A stretch of DNA of 64,000 nt from Candidatus Bathyarchaeota archaeon. Its GTDB lineage: Archaea; Thermoproteota; Bathyarchaeia; TCS64; PIYN01. This document shows, one piece after another, positions 9,976-20,252 of this stretch (positions within the stretch are counted from its first letter, which is position 1; each line of letters opens with the position of its first letter). Made by a program: the position numbers and the translations under genes. The notes beneath the pieces are model-generated. The model made no database searches, was not told the DNA's origin, and worked only from the letters and a program-made list of their open reading frames with translations. The stretch is taken from NCBI GenBank assembly GCA_003601775.1, contig PIYN01000012.1, forward strand, positions 1-64,000, written 5' to 3'.

Positions 9976-10560
9976 TCAGCTCCTCGGGGCCCTCGGCTTG
10001 GCTATGACCTCCCGGATGAAGAGGTCCTCGAAGAGCCTCATGGTATGGGCTGGCTTCACGACGAGGGCCGTGTCGGCGCCCCTCCCGGAGCCGGCGATGG
10101 CTATGACGTCGCGGTCGACGGGGATCAGCCCGGCGTCCGCCGCCATGGCGACGATCTCCACGGCGACCTTCGTCCCCTGGCCGAAGAGTCTGAGGGTCTG
10201 GGCGATGACGTCGGCGAAGGAGACGGTCTCGAACTTGCGCCTGACGGCCCTGTTGACGCCGCCGAAGATATGGGTCGCTGTGAAGACCTTCCCCCCTCCC
10301 TCCTCGATCCTCCTCCTGTTCTCCTCGCTGAGCTCCTGGACCCCCGGCTCCCTGAACCCCGTGGAGTGGGTGACGACGACGACGTTGTATCCCTTAAAGA
10401 CCTCGACGGCCTTGACCCCTGAGGCACCCCTCGTGGAGGCGACGACGATGTCCCTTATCCCCAGCTCCTCAGCCCGCTCCTTCGCCACCCTGAAGACCTC
10501 GTCGCTGTTCTCAGGCCCAGGCTCGTCGAAGTAGGTGACCTTCTTCACGGTAGAGCCCAT
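9976..10560 (-). CDS. Stand-alone pyruvate kinase alpha/beta (C-terminal) domain protein
   Basis: ERAEELGIRDIVVASTRGASGVKAVEVFKGYNVVVVTHSTGFREPGVQELSEENRRRIEEGGGKVFTATHIFGGV...IAGSGRGADTALVVKPAHT. Confidence 0.72.
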   Translation of the reverse strand: MGSTVKKVTYFDEPGPENSDEVFRVAKERAEELGIRDIVVASTRGASGVKAVEVFKGYNVVVVTHSTGFREPGVQELSEENRRRIEEGGGKVFTATHIFGGVNRAVRRKFETVSFADVIAQTLRLFGQGTKVAVEIVAMAADAGLIPVDRDVIAIAGSGRGADTALVVKPAHTMRLFEDLFIREVIAKPRAPRS

Positions 10561-10657
10561 GAGACAACACCGCCTTAATTATCTTGAGGCTGGAATTTAA
10601 AGGTTAATAGGGGGCTCCGACCCCTAAGTATCCCGGTAGGCGGCGGTGAGCTGAGGG

Positions 10658-12919
10658 GTGTTGAGGGTAGAGAGCCTCGACGTGCCTCGGGAGGTGAGGG
10701 AGGTCCTCATCAAGGAGGGAATCGAGACTCTCTACCCCCCGCAGGAGGAGGCCATCAGGGTGGGGGTCCTCAAGGGGAGGAGCCTCGTCATGGCGACGCC
10801 GACGGCGAGCGGGAAGACCCTCGTCGCCGTCCTCTGCGCCCTGAAGCACGTCATAGAGGAGGGGGGGAAGGTCCTCTACCTCACGCCCCTGAGGGCCCTG
10901 GCCTGGGAGAAGTACGAGGAGTTCCTCCGGTTCTCTGGGATCGAGAAGAGGAATGGGGGGAGGGTCTCGGTCGCCCTCAGCACGGGCGACTACGACAGCT
11001 CCAACCCCCGGCTCGGGAGATACGACATCATCGTCACGACGAACGAGAAGTGCGACTCCCTCCTCAGGCATAGGGCCCCCTGGATATCTGAGGTCACCCT
11101 CGTCGTCGCCGATGAGGTGCACCTCATAGGCTCCGACAGGGGCCCGACCCTCGAGGTGGTCCTCGCCCGGCTGAGGCAGATGAGGCCTGACCTCCAAGTC
11201 CTCGCCCTCAGCGCCACCATCAGGAACGCGGAGGAGGTCGCGGAGTGGCTGGGGGCGGAGGTCGTCTCGACGGAGTGGAGGCCCGTAGAGCTGAGGGAGG
11301 GGGTCTACTACAGGGACGTGGTGATCTTCAGGGACGGCTCCTCCTACAGGCTCAAGCCCATGCACGGCAAGGCCCCGATAAACCTGGCGCTCAACGCCGT
11401 GGCCTCGGGGGGGCAGGCTCTCATCTTCGTCGAGTCCAGGAGGAGGGCGATGAGCATGGCGAGGGAGACGGCGGAGGCGCTGAAGGATCTGCTGCCCAGG
11501 AGGCAGCTGAGGGCGCTGCGGAGGGTGGCGGATGAGGTGCTGATCCACGGGGAGAGGACGAGCATCGGCGACCTCCTCGCCTCCTGCATAAGCATGGGGG
11601 CGGCCTTCCACCACGCGGGGCTGAGGGCTGAGCATAGGCGGATCGTGGAGGAGGCCTTCAGGGAGGGGAAGATCAAGGTGATAGCCGCGACGCCCACCCT
11701 TGCGGCCGGCGTCAACCTCCCCGCCCGTCTCGTTGTTATAGCGAACTACAGGCGCTTCGTCCCGGGGTATGGGATGTACCCCATCTCCGTTATGGAGTAT
11801 AAGCAGATGAGCGGGAGGGCCGGGAGGCCGCAGTATGATAAGTTCGGGGAGGCGATCCTCATAGCCGAGTCCTCCGAGGAGCAGGACTACCTGATGGAGA
11901 GCTATGTCCTCTCGAAGCCTGAGAGGCTCTACTCCCGCCTCGCCTCGGAGGCCGCCCTCAGGGGGCACGTCCTCGCCGCCGTCGCCTCCGACTACGCCCA
12001 CTCCGAGGCGGGCCTCCTCGACTTCTTCTCCAGGACCTTCTACGCCTACCACTATGACCCCCGGGGGCTCAGGGAGACGATAGGGTCGATGCTCAGGTTC
12101 CTCTCCAAGGAGGATATGATAAGGCTCGAGGGGGAGTACCTCTACGCCACGGAGTTCGGGAGGAGGGTCTCAGAGCTCTACATCGACCCCCTCTCCGCCG
12201 TCATCCTGAGGGATGGGCTGAGGAGGAGGGTGGAGCGCCCGACGGACCTCACCTACCTCCACCTCATCTGCCACACCCCCGATATGTCGCCGGTCCTGAG
12301 GCCGAGGAGGAACGAGCTGGTGGAGGTCGAGGTCTTCCTCGAGGAGCACCGTGACGAGCTCGCCTGCCGCATCCCCCAGCCCTGGGAGGACGAGGTGGAG
12401 TACGAGCAGTTCCTCGGGGAGGTGAAGACGGCGATGGTCCTCATGGGATGGATCGAGGAGCTCTCCGAGAACGACCTCCTGGAGAGGTTCAACGTCCAGC
12501 CCGGGGACCGCTTCCGTATCGTCCAGAACGCCGAGTGGCTCCTCTACGCCGCTCAGGAGCTCGCGGCCATCCTCAAGATCAGGGGGCTCAGGGGACGTCT
12601 CTCAAGGCTGAGGGACAGGGTGAAGTACGGTGTGAAGGAGGAGCTCCTCCCCCTGGTGAGGCTCAGGGGGATCGGCCGGGTGAGGGCCCGCGTCCTCTAC
12701 AACTCCGGCCTCAGGACCTTGGAGGACCTGAAGAGGGTGCCTCTGAGGAGGCTCGTGGAGATCCCGCTGATAGGGGCTGGGATGGCGAAGAGGATAAAGG
12801 AGCAGGTCGGGGGCGTCGTGGAGGAAGAGGAGTGGAGGAGACTCTCGGAGAGGGAGGCGGAGCAGAGGGCGCTGACGGAGTTCATCGAAGAGGAGCCGCC
12901 AGAGGAGCCCCCACACTGA
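10658..12919 (+). CDS. hel308: ATP-dependent DNA helicase Hel308 (Ski2-like)
   Basis: MATPTASGKTLVAVLCALKH, VADEVHLIG, ALSATIRNAEEVAEWLGAE, QMSGRAGRPQYD, C-terminal HhH; GTG start. Confidence 0.93.
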   Translation: MLRVESLDVPREVREVLIKEGIETLYPPQEEAIRVGVLKGRSLVMATPTASGKTLVAVLCALKHVIEEGGKVLYLTPLRALAWEKYEEFLRFSGIEKRNGGRVSVALSTGDYDSSNPRLGRYDIIVTTNEKCDSLLRHRAPWISEVTLVVADEVHLIGSDRGPTLEVVLARLRQMRPDLQVLALSATIRNAEEVAEWLGAEVVSTEWRPVELREGVYYRDVVIFRDGSSYRLKPMHGKAPINLALNAVASGGQALIFVESRRRAMSMARETAEALKDLLPRRQLRALRRVADEVLIHGERTSIGDLLASCISMGAAFHHAGLRAEHRRIVEEAFREGKIKVIAATPTLAAGVNLPARLVVIANYRRFVPGYGMYPISVMEYKQMSGRAGRPQYDKFGEAILIAESSEEQDYLMESYVLSKPERLYSRLASEAALRGHVLAAVASDYAHSEAGLLDFFSRTFYAYHYDPRGLRETIGSMLRFLSKEDMIRLEGEYLYATEFGRRVSELYIDPLSAVILRDGLRRRVERPTDLTYLHLICHTPDMSPVLRPRRNELVEVEVFLEEHRDELACRIPQPWEDEVEYEQFLGEVKTAMVLMGWIEELSENDLLERFNVQPGDRFRIVQNAEWLLYAAQELAAILKIRGLRGRLSRLRDRVKYGVKEELLPLVRLRGIGRVRARVLYNSGLRTLEDLKRVPLRRLVEIPLIGAGMAKRIKEQVGGVVEEEEWRRLSEREAEQRALTEFIEEEPPEEPPH

Positions 12920-13045
12920 CCCCAAGATCCCGAGAGCCCGTGATGAGAGATTAAAGGGAACCGGCGATGATGGACAGCGACCCATGGGCCGGCTGCATAA
13001 GACCTATCTCTCAGCCTGAGTGCTTGTAACACGGGGAGTGGATCG

Positions 13046-13867
13046 ATGGAGTTGAATGAAACCATTAGGAGGCAGTGGAACAAGGGGGCCAAGAGCTGGG
13101 TCGAGTTCGTCCGGAGTGGGAGAGACTACTATAAGGAGCATCTGAACGGCCCGGCGTTGAAGCGGATGGTGGGGAATGTCAGGGGGAAGAGGGTGCTCGA
13201 CGTCGGTTGTGGCGAGGGGTACTTCTCGAGGGTTTTTGCAAGGATGGGCGCGGAGGTTACGGGGATCGACATCAGCGAGGCCCTCATCGAGGCGGCGAGG
13301 GAGGAGGAGCGAGAACACCCCCTCGGGGTCAAGTACTTCGTCGCCGACGCCGCCGACCTCGGCATGCTCGAGTCCGAGAGCTTCGACATCGCCTTCTGTC
13401 ACATGGCCCTCTCCGACATCGCGGACTATGAGGGGGCGATAGCCGAGGTCTCCCGCATCCTCAAGGTGGAAGGGAGGTTCGTCATCGTGATGGAACACCC
13501 CTGCTTCAGCACAAGGTTCATGGAGGGGAAGAAGGTGAGCGGCTGGGAGATAAGGCTCGGCAGGGATGGCTCGAAGGAGTACCTCTACTACCGGGTCGAG
13601 GACTACCTCCGGAGGCATAGCTACACCTGGGAGTGGAAACACGACCGGCTCCCCTACAGCTTCGTGACGACGGGCTTCCACCGTACCCTCTCAGACTACG
13701 TGAACACGCTGACCAAGAACGGGCTGGTCATCACAAGGCTCGATGAGCCCCAGCCCCTCGAGGAGGGGGTCAGGATCCACCCTCCTCTGAGGAAGCACTA
13801 CAGGGTCCCCTTCTCCCTTGTCATAGAGGCCACTAAAATCCCCTGGAGACTGAGGAGCGGGGACTAA
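13046..13867 (+). CDS. Class I SAM-dependent methyltransferase
   Basis: KRVLDVGCGEGYFSRVFARMGAEVTGIDISEALIEAA. Confidence 0.85.
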   Translation: MELNETIRRQWNKGAKSWVEFVRSGRDYYKEHLNGPALKRMVGNVRGKRVLDVGCGEGYFSRVFARMGAEVTGIDISEALIEAAREEEREHPLGVKYFVADAADLGMLESESFDIAFCHMALSDIADYEGAIAEVSRILKVEGRFVIVMEHPCFSTRFMEGKKVSGWEIRLGRDGSKEYLYYRVEDYLRRHSYTWEWKHDRLPYSFVTTGFHRTLSDYVNTLTKNGLVITRLDEPQPLEEGVRIHPPLRKHYRVPFSLVIEATKIPWRLRSGD

Positions 13868-13932
13868 AGGAGAGGGCCTTCTCCTTCCTCTACCATACTT
13901 ACATAAGAACTCTTCTTAACCCTTCGCAGGGT

Positions 13933-14238
13933 GGTCGGTGTGCCGGCCGTAACCCATCTTCTGTTTTAGGCGGCATTCGGCTGAACGGGCTACCCGCGTC
14001 TCGGGCAGGTGCTCATGGACGCCTATTCGCCCTTTCACCCTGCGGGTCGGCCGTCTCACCCGACCCGACTGCGTCCTCGACGCCTCCTCGGCGCGTCACC
14101 GCCATTCGCAGGCGGGGGTCTCGTTTCTGTTCCGGAGCCAGGGCTCTCGCCCTACGCCTTGCGGCGTCGCAGTCCTGCCTGGTGGATGGAGTTTCCCCAA
14201 GCCCTGAGGCTCGGAAGCCGCCCACCGGCTCACCGACC
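13933..14238 (-). ncRNA. rnpB: RNase P RNA
   Basis: On minus strand: P1 pairing GGTCGGTGAGCCGG / CCGGCACACCGACC, CR-I-like GGGGAAACTCC, AACAGAAACGAGACC, GGGTGAAAGGGCGAA, and 3' AACAGAAGATGGGTTACGGCC. Confidence 0.9.
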
Positions 14239-14317
14239 AAGATGGAGATGTGAGGGGGGTTCTAAATACTTTATGGCATTCAGAGTTTCCTACAGGCCCT
14301 TCGACTAAGCGGATCCC

Positions 14318-14863
14318 TTAAGCCCTCACCTGTGGTGCTACAGGCGCCTCTATGAGGTTCGCGAAGAGCTCCTCCTCCAGCTCGTCGAAGGACTTGAGCT
14401 CCTTCTTCCTCCTCTTCCTCCGCTTCCCCTCCTTCCTCTTCTCCTTCTTCTCCTCTTCCTTCGCCTTCTCCTCTCTCCTCTTCTCTACCCTCGGCCTCTC
14501 CTTCACCTCCTCCTTCTTCTCCCCTCGCTCCCCCTTCATCGGAGGGATCTCCTTTGGGAGGAGGACGTCAAGGGGCTTGGTGAGGAGGATGAAGCTGCCG
14601 ACTCTGTCGATATACTCGAAGGGGACGGAGATCCTGTCCTGCCCCTTCAGCCGCTCCCTCAAGGTCCTCCCGGTGACGATGAGAGCGATGTGGCCATCTG
14701 GGGTATAAGTCCAATCTATGGCCTGTCCTATGCGTTCGAGTTCATAGTCGAAGACAACCTTCCCGAGTAACTCCTCCTTCGGGATGTATTTGGGAAGCCT
14801 TAATGTGGCTACGAACCCCTTATTATTCTCGTCTCCTCTCTTCTTATCCCAGAACATGGACAC
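14318..14863 (-). CDS. PRC-barrel-like domain protein with long Lys/Glu-rich tail
   Basis: N-terminal YIPKEELLGKVVFDYELERIGQAIDWTYTPDGHIALIVTGR; tail of alternating K/E/R runs. Confidence 0.5.
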   Translation of the reverse strand: MSMFWDKKRGDENNKGFVATLRLPKYIPKEELLGKVVFDYELERIGQAIDWTYTPDGHIALIVTGRTLRERLKGQDRISVPFEYIDRVGSFILLTKPLDVLLPKEIPPMKGERGEKKEEVKERPRVEKRREEKAKEEEKKEKRKEGKRRKRRKKELKSFDELEEELFANLIEAPVAPQVRA

Positions 14864-15020
14864 CCACGCCTTCTTCTCTCCCCCACTACTTCCCCGAGGT
14901 GAAACATATAATACCTTTATGAAGCATTAATCGAGATCTACACTTCGTTTCGATAACACATCTGAGAATACCATCCCTTCATAACGCCCTAATGAAGAAG
15001 CAAAAAATAGAAGAAGGTGG

Positions 15021-16187
15021 TCAGGCGGAGTAGAGGACTTTTCCGTCTATCAGGACCATCTCCACCTTCGACTTGATGTTCAGAGGGTCTCCGCTGAGGA
15101 TCCTCAGGTCGGCGTCCTTCCCCCTCTCGATGCTCCCCACACGGTCAGCGATCCCCAGGATCTCAGCGGGGTTGATGGTCATGGCACGGAGGGCGACGTC
15201 CCTCGGCAGGCCGTTCTTCACGTAGAGGGCGGCTACAAGGGGCAGCAGCCTGATGGCCTGTGAGGTCGCGTCCGTTGTGATGGCGATCTTGACCCCGGCG
15301 TCATGTAGGACCTTCGCCGTCTTGAAGCTCATCTCCCGCATCTCCCAGGTCCCCCTCCTCATCGCCGGACCGTGGACGGCTGGTATCCCCTTCCTCGCCA
15401 CCCACTCCGCGACCCTGTGCCCCTCCGTCGCATGGTGCCAGACGACCTTCACCCCGAACTCCTCCGCAACCCTCACCACCGACGCGATATCATCGGCCCT
15501 GTGGGCGTGGGCGAGGAGGGGGATCTCTCCCCGTAACACGGGCTCCAAGGCCTCGAGCTTCAGGTCCTTGTCGGGCATCTTCGAGGGGTCCTCCTTCGCC
15601 ACCTCCTTCTTCCTCATATAATTCTGGGCCTTCACCAGCCATTCCCTCAGGATCCCCGCGATGCCCATACGGGTTGATGGTGTCTTCTTCTGGGTCTGGC
15701 CGTAGACTCTCCTCGGCATATCCCCGAAGGTGATCTTCATCCCTGAGGGATTCCTCACCACCATCTCGTCCACCACGGTCTTTGGAGCCGTCTTCAGGAC
15801 GGCGGCGGTCCCCGCGATGACATTCCCGCTCCCAGGGAGGACTTGGATCGTGGTGACGCCCGTCTCGAGGGCAGCTCTCAGGCCCCCCTCATCCGCGTTC
15901 GCCTTGATCCCATCGATGACGCGCATCTGGGGTGTAGCGGGGTCCGTCGTCTCATCGCTGTCGGCTCCGGCCCACCCTATGCTCTCCTCCACGATGCCCA
16001 GGTGGCACTGGGCCTCGACCAGACCCGGCATCACGACCTTTCCGGTCGCGTCGATGACCTCGGCACCCTCTGGAATCTGGACATCCACGCCTACGTCCAG
16101 GATCTTCCCATCCTCTATGAGGATTGTCCCCCCCTCGATGGTCCCCTGGGTTATCGTGAGGATCTTACCACCCTTGATGGCTAACAC
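15021..16187 (-). CDS. Imidazolonepropionase-like amidohydrolase (paralog 1)
   Basis: [53 protein letters not shown]; ~60% similar to downstream paralog by eye. Confidence 0.85.
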   Translation of the reverse strand: MLAIKGGKILTITQGTIEGGTILIEDGKILDVGVDVQIPEGAEVIDATGKVVMPGLVEAQCHLGIVEESIGWAGADSDETTDPATPQMRVIDGIKANADEGGLRAALETGVTTIQVLPGSGNVIAGTAAVLKTAPKTVVDEMVVRNPSGMKITFGDMPRRVYGQTQKKTPSTRMGIAGILREWLVKAQNYMRKKEVAKEDPSKMPDKDLKLEALEPVLRGEIPLLAHAHRADDIASVVRVAEEFGVKVVWHHATEGHRVAEWVARKGIPAVHGPAMRRGTWEMREMSFKTAKVLHDAGVKIAITTDATSQAIRLLPLVAALYVKNGLPRDVALRAMTINPAEILGIADRVGSIERGKDADLRILSGDPLNIKSKVEMVLIDGKVLYSA

Positions 16188-16193
16188 GTCCCA

Positions 16194-17372
16194 TCACCTC
16201 CCAACCAGCACCTCTCCATCCACGATGACCATCTCCACCTCCGTCATGGGGTCGAAGGGGTCTCCGCTGAGGATCCTCAGGTCGGCGTCCTTCCCCCTCT
16301 CGATGCTCCCCAGACGGTCTGCGACTCCCAGGATCTCAGCAGGTGTAATCGTCACGGCCTTGAGGGCTGCCTCCCAGGGAAGACCATGTTTCACGGCCAT
16401 GGCGGCACAGAGTGGAAGGAATCTTATCCCACTCCCCACGGCATCCGTCTGGATCGCGAACTTGACACCTGCCTCGTGAAGCACCTTCGGAGTCTCGAAG
16501 TTGAGTTCCCTCATCTCCCACTTCGGCCTCCCCATGAGGGAGGGGCCCCAGACGGCGGGGACACCCTTTGATGCGATCCACTTCGCGATCCTGTGCCCCT
16601 CCGTCGCGTGCTCCCAGGAGAGGCTGATGCCAAACTCCTCCGCGATCCTCACAGCCGTGGCGATATCATCGGCCCTATGGGCATGGACCCTCAGCGGGAT
16701 CTTCCCCTCCAAGACGAGTTGAAGGGTCTCCAGCTTCAGGTCCTTGTCGGGCATCTTTGAGGGGTCCTTCTTCGCCAGCTCCTTCTTCCTCATATAGTTC
16801 TGGGCCTTCACCAGCCACTCTCGGAGGAGGGCAGCGACGCCCATCCTGGTGGCGGGCATCCTCTTCAATCCTTGACCATAAACCCTGCGTGGGTTCTCCC
16901 CGAGGGCGACCTTCAGGCCCGAGGGGTTTCGAAGGACCATCTCGTCCACCGTCGTCTTCGGGGCCGTCTTCACCACCACCCCGGTCCCCCCTATGACGTT
17001 GGCGCTCCCCGGGAGGATCTGGGCCGTCGTGACGCCCGTCTCGAGGGCCGCTTGAAGGCCCTTCTCATCGGCGTTCGCCTTTATCGCATCGATCGCCCTC
17101 AGATGGGGCGTGACGGGGTCAGTTGCCTCGTTCCCATCGCTCCCAGCCCATCCGACGCTCTCCTCGATGATTCCTATGTGACAGTGGGCCTCGACCAGAC
17201 CTGGCATCACGACCTTTCCGGTCGCGTCGATGACCTCGGCACCCTCCGGAATCCGGACGTCCCTTCCAACCTCGACGATCTTGCCCCCCTCGACGAGGAT
17301 CACGCCCTCCTCGATGATCCCCTTCGTCACGGTCAGTATCCTACCACCCTTAATGGCTAACAATCGCATCAC
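16194..17372 (-). CDS. Imidazolonepropionase-like amidohydrolase (paralog 2)
   Basis: [53 protein letters not shown]; 6 bp from paralog 1. Confidence 0.85.
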   Translation of the reverse strand: MMRLLAIKGGRILTVTKGIIEEGVILVEGGKIVEVGRDVRIPEGAEVIDATGKVVMPGLVEAHCHIGIIEESVGWAGSDGNEATDPVTPHLRAIDAIKANADEKGLQAALETGVTTAQILPGSANVIGGTGVVVKTAPKTTVDEMVLRNPSGLKVALGENPRRVYGQGLKRMPATRMGVAALLREWLVKAQNYMRKKELAKKDPSKMPDKDLKLETLQLVLEGKIPLRVHAHRADDIATAVRIAEEFGISLSWEHATEGHRIAKWIASKGVPAVWGPSLMGRPKWEMRELNFETPKVLHEAGVKFAIQTDAVGSGIRFLPLCAAMAVKHGLPWEAALKAVTITPAEILGVADRLGSIERGKDADLRILSGDPFDPMTEVEMVIVDGEVLVGR

Positions 17373-17464
17373 CTAATCAGTTATTCTCCTCAAAATAATA
17401 TAAAAAACTGCAAGTATCCTTTAGCAGAACAATTGCCTCTCTTATAACTAAGAATCTGGCGTTC

Positions 17465-18790
17465 TCAGGGGTAATGCCACCTATCGATAAGGCAGCCGTT
17501 AAAGCCTCTATTCTCCCGGCCATACCTCTGGAGGGGCTTCGTGAGGTGCCTCTGGGCCCTTGGAGGGGGTAGATACAGCCCCTCCCTTACCTCCCTCTTG
17601 AGGACGACCTCCCTCTTCCCCGCATCCCTCCTACGGAGCCCACATCTCCTGCATCTATAGCCCTGGCCCCTCCCCATGGACTCCATCCTCCGCCCGCATC
17701 TGGGGCAGAGGGGGTTCTCGTAGACGACCTTGGGCGCCAAGTGGAGGACCTCGAGCTTCTCCATGTTCAACGTCACCCCATGCCCCTCCCCCCGAAGCCT
17801 CACTCCTCCATAGACCCTTACGACGTCGCCGGGTACGAGGCTCCTCACGACCCTCCTGAAGTCTCCGGTCGGCTCGTAGGCGGCGCAGTCCACCTCGCCA
17901 CTCCCGTCGCCCACCCTCAGGATGACATGCCCCCCCTGGATCGTCCGAGGCTCCTCCAGGACGGTGCCCTCGATGATGGCTGGGTAGTGGGGCCTGAGGT
18001 CCGCTATCCGGCTCACGTTAGCGAGGTGGGCATCAGTCCCCTGGTTCGTCCTGTAGATGACCCACCTCTCTATGGGCTCCTCCACGATCAGCATCTGGAA
18101 GGCCTCGTAGACCGCCTCAGGGGTCTCCCCCCTGATCCCGAGGAGGACGGGGTCGGGTCCCCGGGGGGTTATGAGGACGCGGCGGGTCTGGGGGTCCACG
18201 TTGTTGAAGGTGAGGGGCCTCGTGGCATCATCCATCCTAAAGACGGAGTCCGCATCAACGCGGCGTCTCTTCCCACGGTTCTCCGGCGTCCTGTAGGCGA
18301 GGAGCTCGTAGGTATGGTCCCCGTCGAGGACTTCGCCGATGGCTGCCAGGGCGCCTATGAGCCCTCGCCCCTCCTTGAGGCCGAGGGCCGAGTCCCCGAA
18401 CCTCCTTATGAGGGCGATCGCCTCCTCCAACTCCACGAGGCCCGTTATAGCTCTCCTCGCGAACTTCCTCACCTCCGGTGGGACGTCGCCCACATGGATC
18501 ACCGCCCCGGGGTTCGTGTTCTTGCAGGTGAGGTCGGAGTTCTCCTCCAAGGTCTCGAAGATTACTTCCTCGACCTTCTCCAGCGCCTCGGGGGGGCATC
18601 GGACCCTGAGGCAGACGGCACCGTTCCCCCGGGTCTTCCAGGGGGCGTTGGGGTTCAGCCTGATGAGGTTTGGGTAGTCGATGAACTCGGTCCCCATCGC
18701 CAGGAGCCTCTCGACTAAGAGGGCGCCGAGGTAGGTGGTGCAGCCGCCCCTTGGTGAGTCCGTGTCATCGAGGCCTATGTGAACCTTCAT
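17465..18790 (-). CDS. tiaS: tRNA(Ile2) 2-agmatinylcytidine synthetase TiaS
   Basis: MKVHIGLDDTDSPRGGCTTYLGALL..., OB-fold and C-terminal zinc ribbon CPRCGRRMESMGRGQGYRCRRCG. Confidence 0.93.
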   Translation of the reverse strand: MKVHIGLDDTDSPRGGCTTYLGALLVERLLAMGTEFIDYPNLIRLNPNAPWKTRGNGAVCLRVRCPPEALEKVEEVIFETLEENSDLTCKNTNPGAVIHVGDVPPEVRKFARRAITGLVELEEAIALIRRFGDSALGLKEGRGLIGALAAIGEVLDGDHTYELLAYRTPENRGKRRRVDADSVFRMDDATRPLTFNNVDPQTRRVLITPRGPDPVLLGIRGETPEAVYEAFQMLIVEEPIERWVIYRTNQGTDAHLANVSRIADLRPHYPAIIEGTVLEEPRTIQGGHVILRVGDGSGEVDCAAYEPTGDFRRVVRSLVPGDVVRVYGGVRLRGEGHGVTLNMEKLEVLHLAPKVVYENPLCPRCGRRMESMGRGQGYRCRRCGLRRRDAGKREVVLKREVREGLYLPPPRAQRHLTKPLQRYGRENRGFNGCLIDRWHYP

Positions 18791-18912
18791 CCTCGCACCG
18801 AGTAAAGGACCTCCACCACCTAAAAGTTTCCCTCAAAATCGGGAGAGTGTAGGGTCGATAAGTTACTTCCCCTTCTTTTAATCTAAATTCTTAAAAATAA
18901 AAGGGGAGAGGT

Positions 18913-20142
18913 CTACCTCGCCCTCGTGTACTCCCTTCCGAGGAGCTCCCTCGCGATGACGATCCTCTGGATGTTCATAGTCCCCTCGGCGCCTATGCAG
19001 TAGGACATGACGCCCCTCAGGCCCATCTCCAGAGGACACTCCTTCGTGTAGCCGTAGGCCCCGAACCAGAGCATCGTGTCGTAGAAGATGTCGAAGGCCA
19101 GCTGGGGGGCGAGGAGCTTGCACATTGAGATCCACTTAGCACATTCCAGGGACATCGACCGATCGGGCATCTTCCCCTGCTCCGCCTTCTCATACTTCTT
19201 GTCCAACATCCAGGCCGTCTTGTAGACCAGCTGCTTCACCGCCTGCAACTTAGCATAGTCGTCGGCCAACTCAAATTGGATGCCCTGGAAGGCCGCGAGG
19301 GGCCTCTCGAAGGCTCTCCTCTCCTTGATGTACTCCATCCCGATCTCGAGGGCTCGCTCGGCGGCGCCGATGCAGCTCGCAGCGACGAGGAGCCTTGCGG
19401 CGTCGAAGCCCTCCATGGTGAGGTAGAAGCCCCATCCCTCCTCGCCCAGCTGATACTCCAGGGGGATCTTGACGTTGTTCATGGTGAAGCCGCCTGTGGA
19501 GATGGCCATGCGCCCCATGTCGTCGAAGCGCTTCGTGACCTCGACCCCTGGGGCGTCGATGGGGAGGTAGAAGGCCGTCATGCCCCTGTGTCCCTTCGAT
19601 CTGTCGTGGTAGGCGTTGCAGAAGTAGCCGCCGCCCATCTCCTTGCATTCCTCCGTCCCGCTGATGTAGGTCTTCTCGCCGTTCACGATCCAGTAGTCCC
19701 CCTCCCTCCTCATGGTGGACTTGAAGCCGGCGACATCTGACCCCCCTCCGGGCTCCGTGACCCCGATCCCTATGAAGGCCTCTCCACGAGCCGCCTTACG
19801 TAGGACCGCGTCCCTCACAGCATCCGTGGCGTACCTGTCCACGACGTATCCCCAGCTCGCCTGGACGAGGAAGAAGACGGGGAGGGCGATGGAGATGTCC
19901 CAGTAGCCGATCTCCTCCGCCGCGAGGGTCGTCGTCACCCAGTCCGCCCCGGCGCCGCCGTGCTCCTCGGGGAGGGTCATGCAGAGGAGACCCAGGTCCG
20001 CCAAACCCTTTATGAGTTCCTTGGGTATCTTCGCCTTGGTGTCGTTCTCCCTCACCTTCTCCAAGGGGAGGTTCCTCTCGAACCAGTCCTTGAGCGCCTG
20101 CCTGAAGAGTTCCTGTTCCTCTGTAAAGGAGAAATCTATCAT
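18913..20142 (-). CDS. Acyl-CoA dehydrogenase
   Basis: FSFTEEQELFRQALKDW, LPEEHGGAGADWVT, GIGVTEPGGGSDVAGFKSTMRREGDYWIVNGEKTYIS, C-terminal MNIQRIVIARELLGREY. Confidence 0.93.
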   Translation of the reverse strand: MIDFSFTEEQELFRQALKDWFERNLPLEKVRENDTKAKIPKELIKGLADLGLLCMTLPEEHGGAGADWVTTTLAAEEIGYWDISIALPVFFLVQASWGYVVDRYATDAVRDAVLRKAARGEAFIGIGVTEPGGGSDVAGFKSTMRREGDYWIVNGEKTYISGTEECKEMGGGYFCNAYHDRSKGHRGMTAFYLPIDAPGVEVTKRFDDMGRMAISTGGFTMNNVKIPLEYQLGEEGWGFYLTMEGFDAARLLVAASCIGAAERALEIGMEYIKERRAFERPLAAFQGIQFELADDYAKLQAVKQLVYKTAWMLDKKYEKAEQGKMPDRSMSLECAKWISMCKLLAPQLAFDIFYDTMLWFGAYGYTKECPLEMGLRGVMSYCIGAEGTMNIQRIVIARELLGREYTRAR

Positions 20143-20252
20143 CCTAAACGCCTCTCCTTAATAGACCGTAGAATAGAATTTAAAGTTTGTCAGATTATAA
20201 ACCCTCTACTTCATATATCATCACTCTCAGATCTCTGAGGGGAGGGAAAGAT

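Noticed and set aside
10604-12052. 482-aa ORF antisense to Hel308
   Set aside because: Low-complexity shadow ORF over a well-supported helicase.
12940-13020. Possible C/D box sRNA (GTGATGA at 12940, ATGATGG at 12967, CTGA near 13016)
   Set aside because: No D' box at proper spacing and D box too distant; not supportable.
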